A stretch of 64,000 nt of DNA, taken from assembly GCF_900313065.1 (NCBI RefSeq), contig NZ_OMPU01000011.1, positions 220,299 through 284,298 on the forward strand, written 5' to 3'. The DNA comes from Kiloniella sp. EL199 (GTDB lineage: Bacteria; Pseudomonadota; Alphaproteobacteria; Kiloniellales; Kiloniellaceae). Position numbers and translations under genes: made by a program. The notes below the pieces were generated by a model that was not told the origin of the DNA, did no database searches, and saw only the letters and a program-made list of their open reading frames with translations. This document shows, in pieces, positions 55,020 through 61,840 of the stretch (the stretch's first letter is position 1; each line of letters begins with the position of its first letter).

Positions 55020-55937
55020 ATGGCGATCGACCCCATGGTTCAAAACCAGATATCAAAAGAACAACCCCAGGCAGACACTCAGCAAAATTCTGGGACCTCT
55101 GATCCACGGAATACAAAGCTACATGTGTTTTTGGAAGGGAACGTCTTCACTTGGGCGATCACCATTCTTATTCTGATCAATGCCGTTACATTGGGACTGG
55201 AAACCAGCTCAAGCCTGACACCCTCCGAGACCCGATTGCTTTATTGGGCAGATAAAATCATTCTGGTCATTTTCTCGCTGGAACTTGCTTTAAAATTTTA
55301 TGCCCATCGGTTGAGATTCTTTAAGTCAGGGTGGAATATTTTTGACCTGCTTATCGTCACAATCGCCTGGGTTCCGGCCAGTGGCGCCTTTGCTGTTTTA
55401 CGTGCTCTCCGTATTCTGCGTGTTTTACGATTGATTTCCGTGGTGCCGCAAATGCGTCGGGTTATTGGCGCAATCGTTGCCTCTGTTCCCGGTATGCTTT
55501 CTGTTGTCGGAGTTCTTTCCATCGTTTTCTACGTGGCTGCCGTTCTAACAACCAAACTTTTTGGCCAACATCCTGATCCAAACATGCAGGAATGGTTCGG
55601 ATCCGTATCATCATCGGCCTATACACTGTTTCAGATTATGACACTGGAAAGTTGGTCTATGGGTATTGTACGCCCGACAATGGAGATTTTCCCGCTGTCG
55701 TGGATTTTCTTTATTCCCTTTATCATCATCACCAGTTTTGCGGTACTCAATCTCTTTATCGGTATCATTGTGGATGCCATGCAGACATCACATGAAAACG
55801 ATACCGACGAAAAGATAACAGAGATGGCGAATATTACGCATGATGATCTTCAGGCGCTTATCAATCGTTTTGATGTGCTGGAAAACAAGATCGATCAACT
55901 ATCTGATTCTGATAACCGTACACCTTCCAAGAGTTAA
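55020..55937 (+). CDS. Bacterial voltage-gated sodium channel (BacNav)
   Basis: The 305-residue protein is a six-helix ion channel that would form homotetramers. S4 (about 124-140) carries Arg128, Arg131, Arg134 and Arg137 at every third position in FAVLRALRILRVLRL. The pore filter is TLESWSM (208-214), the same as in NavAb and indicating sodium selectivity. S6 is SFAVLNLFIGIIVDAM, followed by a C-terminal coiled coil (LINRFDVLENKIDQL) that tetramerises. It is convergent with mscS. A role in motility, pH or osmotic behaviour is known for relatives. Confidence 0.95.
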   Translation: MAIDPMVQNQISKEQPQADTQQNSGTSDPRNTKLHVFLEGNVFTWAITILILINAVTLGLETSSSLTPSETRLLYWADKIILVIFSLELALKFYAHRLRFFKSGWNIFDLLIVTIAWVPASGAFAVLRALRILRVLRLISVVPQMRRVIGAIVASVPGMLSVVGVLSIVFYVAAVLTTKLFGQHPDPNMQEWFGSVSSSAYTLFQIMTLESWSMGIVRPTMEIFPLSWIFFIPFIIITSFAVLNLFIGIIVDAMQTSHENDTDEKITEMANITHDDLQALINRFDVLENKIDQLSDSDNRTPSKS

Positions 55938-55978
55938 GACCTCACGGGGAAGGCGGTTGAGGGAGGCGACGGTTGAAT

Positions 55979-56827
55979 TCAGGATACCTCTTCAAAATCA
56001 GCCGTGGTATCATTCAATGTGATCGCCATGCCTCTACCAGAGAGTAACTCTATCTGTTCAGCCTTAAGCGCGCTTAACAGGGCTGTGTTTACCCGGTATC
56101 GCTCTTGATAATAGCGTTGGCTGGGCACCCAGTAACGCATACCGATAACAATACCGCCATACGTAAAGTCATGCACACCGATCTGCGCCCGCGGTTCACT
56201 GGGCACCAAATCATCTACTTCCAGAACACCGCGCAAAACCTTGATAGCACGGTCGATATCCACTGATCCGGCGAGGGGGATACGTGTTTCCACTATCCGG
56301 TTGCTGTGGGAATTGGTAATAACTTCGCCGACAATCCGTTTGTTCGGAATTGTGATGAGTTCCTTGTCTTCACCAATCAACTGGGTATAGGCCAACTTGA
56401 CCTCATGCACAACGCCGCTCCCCCCTTTGACGATAATGGTGTCTCCAATGGTAAAGGGCCGTGTAAGGATAATGGAAAGCCCCGCGCCATAGTTGGACAA
56501 AGGACCCTGTACTGCTAGGGTCATACCAAAGGCACTTGCCCCAGCCAGAGCAATAAGCGGGGCCGTACTGATCCCGAAGTTGCCAAGAGTAATAATGATA
56601 ACAAAAGCTATCAAAACGACTTTGACAATATTGCCAATGAAACCGGACAGTGTCTGATCAAGCTGTTTACGCAGGCATAGCACCGTCACCTTGCCACCAA
56701 CCCAGCTGGCAATCTTCAAACCAATGATCAGAACAATGATTGCCCCGAATATCTGAAAACCATAGGCCACCCCAAACTCAATGATCGTATCGATCAGGGC
56801 CTCAGCAGTTTTGAGTTCTTCATCCAT
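55979..56827 (-). CDS. mscS: MscS-family small-conductance mechanosensitive channel
   Basis: The 282-residue inner-membrane channel releases osmolytes on hypo-osmotic shock. Three helices (to about residue 130) include the pore-lining TM3 with GASAFGMTLAVQGPLSNYGAG, followed by the beta domain VKGGSGVVHEVKLAYTQL and TIPNKRIVGEVITN. It is convergent with the sodium channel gene, 41 bases apart. Confidence 0.95.
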   Translation of the reverse strand: MDEELKTAEALIDTIIEFGVAYGFQIFGAIIVLIIGLKIASWVGGKVTVLCLRKQLDQTLSGFIGNIVKVVLIAFVIIITLGNFGISTAPLIALAGASAFGMTLAVQGPLSNYGAGLSIILTRPFTIGDTIIVKGGSGVVHEVKLAYTQLIGEDKELITIPNKRIVGEVITNSHSNRIVETRIPLAGSVDIDRAIKVLRGVLEVDDLVPSEPRAQIGVHDFTYGGIVIGMRYWVPSQRYYQERYRVNTALLSALKAEQIELLSGRGMAITLNDTTADFEEVS

Positions 56828-57062
56828 CGTCTAACCACCGCCAAACATTATCTGATTACTATGCATTTATGACCATCGCTGGCTTAGAATTCCTTGCCCA
56901 CATCAAAGCGTGAAGTGAAGAAAGCATCAATAGTTAATCAGCATTCCACAAAAATTGTTTGGTTCTTTGAACATATATTTAACTTCTTTGCGCCATGCTT
57001 ATCGAAAGGAGATGTAATTTAATCCTGTTTCACTTTGGTTTCATATTTGAAAGTCGCTTTTA

Positions 57063-57551
57063 ATGAAAAAACCTAAAAAATTTTATAACCGGGATTTTGA
57101 TGAAAGCTTTCTTGATCAATGTGACGAACGGATTGCTGCATTTTATCAAATGTGGAAATCAAAATGCAAAGGTAACACCATTCCCGCCCGAAGCGATTTT
57201 GACCCTATAGAGATGGTGGACTTTTTACCCGGAATAACACTGGTTGATGTCGATAAAGAAACCTTGAATTTAACCTATCGACTGGTCGGAACAAACGAAG
57301 TTGCCGTCCGGGGAAAAGACCCCACAGGCGATAGTGTCAAAGAGCATTTTCACGCAACGACCTGGGAAGATACCTGGGAAAACTATAACCATGCCATCAA
57401 TAATCAAGGCATCGTCTTTGACGATATGGATATGCCAAATTCAAACGGCATTATCGTCGGCGATGAAACAATATTTGTCCCCTTATCCCCGGATGGAGAA
57501 CATGTGAACATGGTGATGCTATACAGTATACAGAGAGAGCCAACCAAATAG
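57063..57551 (+). CDS. PAS_5-type PAS domain protein
   Basis: The 162-residue protein is a paralogue of the one at 31.3 kb, with IAAFYQMWKSKCKGNTIPAR, DFDPIEMVDFLPGITLVDVD and LTYRLVGTNEVAVRGKDPTG. It has no output domain. No clear ribosome site precedes the ATG. Such proteins occur in many copies in related genomes; ligand and function are unknown. Confidence 0.82.
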   Translation: MKKPKKFYNRDFDESFLDQCDERIAAFYQMWKSKCKGNTIPARSDFDPIEMVDFLPGITLVDVDKETLNLTYRLVGTNEVAVRGKDPTGDSVKEHFHATTWEDTWENYNHAINNQGIVFDDMDMPNSNGIIVGDETIFVPLSPDGEHVNMVMLYSIQREPTK

Positions 57552-57569
57552 AGATTTCAATAAAAAACA

Positions 57570-57896
57570 CTACAAAATAATACTTCTGGACTTTATCGCT
57601 TCAGAGAATTTGGATCGCAGGCAGATCAAGTTTGAGCGATAAAAATTAGGCCCCAGCCACGCCGCAAATTGTCGACCAGTTTCATAGGCAAGCTCGGCAC
57701 TTTTAAGGCTCGGGTTTGGCCCCTTACAACGTTTGGGATAATCAAACGGCAAGCCACGACGATAATCCTCATAGCCTTGTTGAAAAGCCTCAGAGCGATA
57801 TAACTTATCAACCGATGTCGTAATAAACACTCTAGAATTGCGGGAAGATGAGCCGCTATAGGTAGAGTTGTTGTAAGTTTCCAACGTATCACTCAT
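57570..57896 (-). CDS. Small protein, possibly distant RMF-like
   Basis: The 108-residue basic protein has a Ser/Thr-rich start and a central segment (AFQQGYEDYRRGLPFDYP, later YETGRQFAAWLGP) whose GYxxxxxG and GRxxAxW spacing recalls ribosome modulation factor-like proteins. The resemblance is weak. Convergent with the PAS_5 gene, 18 bases apart. Confidence 0.5.
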   Translation of the reverse strand: MSDTLETYNNSTYSGSSSRNSRVFITTSVDKLYRSEAFQQGYEDYRRGLPFDYPKRCKGPNPSLKSAELAYETGRQFAAWLGPNFYRSNLICLRSKFSEAIKSRSIIL

Positions 57897-58194
57897 CGCT
57901 TAACCGTAGCTTGTTAAAGTACTCTTGCTGATTGAAACCGTTTACCTACCACAGAATATAATATCATCTTCTTCTTTTTTACAGAGACAATGTCAGCAAT
58001 TTCTTGTTTCAAAGCCCTTTATTAAACGCCATAGCAAAAAAGCACTAAGATCAGCGTAGCAACAGAACCACCAACTAACTTGACTAAACAATCGATACGT
58101 ATGAGTTTGTCGAGTAAATACATAGCAAATTCACCTACTCTGTTACGAAACGACCTTTAACACCCACTTCGGAGGAAGAACCATCTATTACGAT

Positions 58195-59058
58195 ATGCCG
58201 CTCTATCGCCCTCCGAGTGAAGGAAACAACCTGATCATACAGGCAACGCTTGGGTGCTCGGCCAATTACTGCACCTTCTGTTCCATGTACAAGACCAAAA
58301 CGTACCGGGCCAGACTACTGGATCAGGTTTTTGCGGATATTGATCAGGCGGCGCGCGAATGGCCCACGGCAAGCCGTGTTTTTCTTGCTGATGGCGATGC
58401 CCTGACCCTGTCGATGGATAATCTGCGCGCGATTTTAAACAAGCTCCACGAAACCTTCCCCGAACTGACCCGCGTATCGGCCTATGCAACGCCGAAAAAC
58501 CTGATCGACAAATCTGTTGATGAGTTGCGCGAACTGAAAGCCATGAAGCTCAGCCTTGTTTACATGGGCATCGAATCAGGCTCGACACAGGTCCTCAAGC
58601 GGGTGATCAAAGGTGCCTCACACAAAACCCACGGCATGGCACTGGACAATGCAAACGCCGCTGGCTTGAAAGTATCCGCCACGGTAATCCTCGGGCTCGC
58701 CGGACAGGCAGGCTGGGAAGACCATATTGCGAGCACCGCCCAACTGATCAACAACCATCCGCCAACCTATCTCTCGACCCTGCAACTCACCCTCGATGAG
58801 GGTGCCATTGATGAATTCATGGCAGAGCAGGAAGCAGGGTTTGAATTTCAGGATGATGATGCCATCCTCCTGGAGCAGGAACAGTTGCTCAAGCTTCTGG
58901 ATCCGCCAAAGCCGGTTATTTTCCGTTCTAACCACGCATCGAACTGTTTGCCACTGGCTGGCAACCTGCCCAAAGACAGGAACAAGCTATTGGACATTAT
59001 TACGGCGGCAAAAGAGCAAACTCACTTGCGTCGTTCTCCTTTTATGCGCGGCCTATGA
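58195..59058 (+). CDS. Radical SAM protein, possibly started at an ATC codon
   Basis: The 287-residue radical SAM enzyme of unknown reaction has the cluster motif GCSANYCTFCSMYK (Cys21, Cys26, Cys29), in which four, not three, residues separate the first two Cys; this spacing is known in its YRPPSE-type subfamily. ADGDALTLSMDNL and YMGIESGSTQVLKRV follow as barrel strands. The first ATG lies 18 bases after a perfect GGAGGA, while an in-frame ATC at 58183 lies six bases after it, and the codons from there (Tyr-Tyr-Asp-Met-Pro-Leu-Tyr) extend the family's N-terminus. I give the ATG as the conservative start. Confidence 0.88.
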   Translation: MPLYRPPSEGNNLIIQATLGCSANYCTFCSMYKTKTYRARLLDQVFADIDQAAREWPTASRVFLADGDALTLSMDNLRAILNKLHETFPELTRVSAYATPKNLIDKSVDELRELKAMKLSLVYMGIESGSTQVLKRVIKGASHKTHGMALDNANAAGLKVSATVILGLAGQAGWEDHIASTAQLINNHPPTYLSTLQLTLDEGAIDEFMAEQEAGFEFQDDDAILLEQEQLLKLLDPPKPVIFRSNHASNCLPLAGNLPKDRNKLLDIITAAKEQTHLRRSPFMRGL

Positions 59059-59149
59059 TAAATGAGTCTGTAATAATGATAATAGGCCTGTAATAACGGA
59101 TTTATGATACTAAATCTCTCTATGCGTAACGTGTGATACTGAAATTTTC

Positions 59150-59827
59150 ATGAAAATCTTCCCCCGCCTTTCTTTCCTCTCCGTCAAGGGTGTCCCCACC
59201 CTGTCCTGGAGTTCGCCAAAACCATTGAATTTGCGACCTGACCTTGTCACCGTGATCTTGCTGGTTGTCGGCCTGACAATATTTGGCCTAGGCGAAGCCC
59301 TCCTAATCGCTGCGGGAACAGGCGTCAGCCCCTGGACCGTTCTTGCACAGGGCGTCAGTCAGCAGGCCGGCTGGAGCATCGGTCTATCAACCTTTATCGT
59401 CAGCATAACCGTGCTGATCCTCTGGTGGCCGCTCAAACAGGTGCCCGGTATCGGCACCATCCTGAACGCCATTATTATCGCCCTCGTACTGGAATTTGTC
59501 CTGCCCTACATCCCGACACCTGACGGCTATGTATCGCAGGTCTTGCTGACCCTTCTGGGCATTCTGGTAACAGGCTTGGGCAGTGGCATTTATCTGATCG
59601 CCAATTTAGGCCCCGGCCCAAGAGACGGCCTGATGACCGGGCTACAGCAACAAACCAACCTTCCCATCGCATGGATCAGAAGCGGTATAGAGCTAACTGC
59701 GGTAATCGCCGGATGGTCCCTCGGCGGTGTCGTCGGCCTCGGCACCGTACTATTCGCCGTTTTGATCGGCCCTTCGGTCGCGTGTAGCCTGTTTGTTCTG
59801 GATAAATTTTTTGGCGGGGAAAGCTAA
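59150..59827 (+). CDS. YczE-family integral membrane protein
   Basis: The 225-residue protein has about five membrane helices and the family sequences IAAGTGVSPWTVLAQGVSQQ and GLGSGIYLIANLGPGPRDGL (YczE/YitT-like membrane proteins). Function is unknown. No partner gene is obvious. Confidence 0.88.
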   Translation: MKIFPRLSFLSVKGVPTLSWSSPKPLNLRPDLVTVILLVVGLTIFGLGEALLIAAGTGVSPWTVLAQGVSQQAGWSIGLSTFIVSITVLILWWPLKQVPGIGTILNAIIIALVLEFVLPYIPTPDGYVSQVLLTLLGILVTGLGSGIYLIANLGPGPRDGLMTGLQQQTNLPIAWIRSGIELTAVIAGWSLGGVVGLGTVLFAVLIGPSVACSLFVLDKFFGGES

Positions 59828-60000
59828 AAGCAAAAACCATCTATAGTCCAATTACACTCTTCCCCCAAGGGAAACAGGTGTTGCCTGACCATCCACTTAT
59901 GCTGCAAATGTCGTGTAAGTATGTTAATCTCTTAAACAATATACACCTATCAAATGGCGTCATGTTTGATCCGCGCTTCTATCAAGACTAAGGTCAGAAT

Positions 60001-60216
60001 ATGCAAATCAGCCTGTACATCATTGCTGCTGTCACTTTTCTTGGACCCATTGCCGCTTGGGCATATATCATTGGCCTTGCTGGGGCCTTTTCCCACAATG
60101 CATCGAAAAAAAGTATTCGATTGAAAGACTATTGGGATCGAGAGTTTGCTGCTCTCGCAGCCCTACCCTGGCTCATCAGTATCATCTGCTTGGTCTTTGC
60201 CCTCAGAATGCATTAA
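60001..60216 (+). CDS. Small two-helix membrane protein
   Basis: The 71-residue protein has two hydrophobic helices (IIAAVTFLGPIAAWAYIIGL and ALPWLISIICLVFAL) joined by a basic loop (NASKKSIRLKDYWDR). Unknown function; the loop suggests an inner-membrane protein. Confidence 0.6.
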   Translation: MQISLYIIAAVTFLGPIAAWAYIIGLAGAFSHNASKKSIRLKDYWDREFAALAALPWLISIICLVFALRMH

Positions 60217-60388
60217 GTGCAGTTGCTCCAATAGAAGTTGGTGCGATAATACTGTTCTAAAACTTATCATTTACTACCGTCTGAATTTGCAGGGAACACA
60301 AAACATTCAAACAGTCTTACGAGGATCGGCAATTTCAAATTAGATGTGAATGGAATAATAACCGCTCCAAAACCATACGGAGAGTATA

Positions 60389-60715
60389 GTGAAAGTCCAT
60401 CCCCTTCATTTTGCTGTAAGTATGAGCATCTTTCTCGCCACCACTTCACAAGCGCAGGCGACAGTTGGCTGCACGGTTATAGCGAATACAACCGAGGCAG
60501 AAAACGCCAATCTCTATCTCGCCCCCAATGAAACATCCGAAATTATCCGGGAAATTCCACAGGGTGACATTGTGCTATACCCAGATCAGGAATTAGCCCC
60601 AGAACAAACAGATAATTGGATCTGGGTACGACATGACATGACTCAAAAAGACATCTGGACGAACGGAATCTACGGATGGATGAAAACTGAGAACATTTCA
60701 GAATACTGTGGATAG
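60389..60715 (+). CDS. Secreted SH3-like domain protein
   Basis: The 108-residue protein begins at GTG (ribosome site AGAG at 60381-60384), has a signal peptide ending near QAQA, and an SH3-like fold with Cys29 and Cys107, which may form a disulfide: ANLYLAPNETSEIIREIPQG and the end NGIYGWMKTENISEYCG. Bacterial SH3 domains bind peptidoglycan or proteins. Its stop codon touches the cdiA remnant on the other strand. Confidence 0.7.
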   Translation: MKVHPLHFAVSMSIFLATTSQAQATVGCTVIANTTEAENANLYLAPNETSEIIREIPQGDIVLYPDQELAPEQTDNWIWVRHDMTQKDIWTNGIYGWMKTENISEYCG

Positions 60716-60967
60716 CTAATGACCAAAGTGGTTAAGGACACCAACAAAACCACCCTTGCTGTTGCCATCAATCCGGCTGGTATCCTGCAACGAGGCGACG
60801 GTCAAATCACCGCCCACATCCGCATCAATGGACCCGTTTGCCTGAACCTGTGCGCCCTTGAGGGTCGTGTCATCCCCGGATTTCAGGGTGACGTCATTTC
60901 CGGCAAGAATGCGGCTGTTGGTGTGAGTCAGGTTATCGGCATTACGGTTCGATGCACTGCCGGAGCC
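60716..60967 (-). pseudogene. Remnant of CdiA-type repeat region downstream of the toxin-immunity genes
   Basis: The minus strand reads SGSASNRN, NSRILAGNDVTLKSGDDTTL, KGAQVQANGSIDADVGGDLT and SRIDGNSKGG, the same haemagglutinin-repeat segment found near the start of the partial cdiA gene, and then ends in TAG. A stop codon lies directly upstream in frame, so it is not translated. It is in the same orientation as cdiA, about 2.98 kb away. Confidence 0.85.
60748..60961. repeat. Direct repeat copy A flanking the CDI toxin-immunity cassette
   Basis: 214 bases match 63727-63940 without a gap and with about 31 mismatches counted by eye (about 85 percent identity). Confidence 0.85.
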
Positions 60968-61103
60968 TTATTTAAAGTTTTGCGTGAAAATTTAACGGAA
61001 CCTCCTCCAACTAAAGTTAGAGAATTCAGTGTAATGAGCGCCTTTGGCCCATGATTATATATTTATCCGGCTGAAGTCGGAGAATTTAACCAATTTGTGG
61101 AAA

Positions 61104-61418
61104 CTAAATACAGTCAGAAGAAACAAGCCAATGTTTTCCTTCTGGAACTTGATTTTCGTGCAGCCAACAAATTCTGTTTGATCGCCAGCCTTTCTGATCT
61201 AGAAAGTCTTCAACAGCAAGCCATGCTTGTTCTGGAGACAAATATAGCCCTTCTAGGGTGACAGAACCTTCTGCAACATCGACATATTTTTCTAGTTTCT
61301 CTGAACTACCAAGCGATACATATTTCTCGTCACGGCCATCAGAACAATTGTGCATATACCATAACCAAATCCCATATTGAGGATTTGCAACTATTGATAG
61401 CTTGTATGTGAATACCAC
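61104..61418 (-). CDS. Second immunity-type protein (Imm1-like)
   Basis: The 104-residue protein begins at a GTG that shares one base with the stop of the SMI1 gene (TAGTG), so translation is coupled. It has YLSPEQAWLAVEDFLDQKGW and ICWLHENQVPEGKHW, whose acidic/aromatic pattern near the end resembles Imm1-type immunity proteins. It is AT-rich like the toxin tip. It may be the immunity gene of a former toxin or a second protector against the present one. Confidence 0.6.
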   Translation of the reverse strand: MVFTYKLSIVANPQYGIWLWYMHNCSDGRDEKYVSLGSSEKLEKYVDVAEGSVTLEGLYLSPEQAWLAVEDFLDQKGWRSNRICWLHENQVPEGKHWLVSSDCI

Positions 61419-61837
61419 TAGTTTCCCTCAAGCCACACTTCTTTTACCCATGTAGCTAAATCAGCCCATTTTTCATCGACATCACCATCATGGCTCCAAA
61501 ATCTTATTTCCCCATTTGGAGTTAAGCAGTAATAATCACTATTATCTTCACATATTGGCAACCAACTTTCTGGTAACCCAATTTCTCTCCCTTCACGAAT
61601 AGCATTTTTTAATTCACCGTAATGTTCTTCCCCGTTGGGATTAAGAACCAAAAGAGACAGAAAACCCACAAAAACGTTACCTGTATTTTTTAGCAACTTT
61701 TTGTAGTCATCAGAAAATGTAAACCCTGTAGATTGTTCGTAATGTACAATTAAACGGTCATCTGGCAAAAAATTGCTATTAACTGAAATATCTTTTGCAT
61801 GATTTAAATCATCAATCGCGTCATTTATAGTGTACAT
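61418..61837 (-). CDS. SMI1/KNR4-family immunity protein
   Basis: The 139-residue protein shows the SMI1/KNR4 (SUKH) pattern: FSDDYKKLLKNTGNVFVGFL, GLPESWLPICEDNSDYYCL and NGEIRFWSHDGDV. SUKH proteins are among the most common immunity proteins of polymorphic toxins, with nuclease partners in particular. Its gene starts three bases after the toxin gene stop, so it is the cognate immunity gene by position. Confidence 0.85.
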   Translation of the reverse strand: MYTINDAIDDLNHAKDISVNSNFLPDDRLIVHYEQSTGFTFSDDYKKLLKNTGNVFVGFLSLLVLNPNGEEHYGELKNAIREGREIGLPESWLPICEDNSDYYCLTPNGEIRFWSHDGDVDEKWADLATWVKEVWLEGN

Positions 61838-61840
61838 GAT

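Noticed and set aside
60719..61054. 111-codon plus-strand gene
   Set aside because: It is the antisense of the cdiA remnant; the same segment reversed also gives an open frame at 63545-63811.
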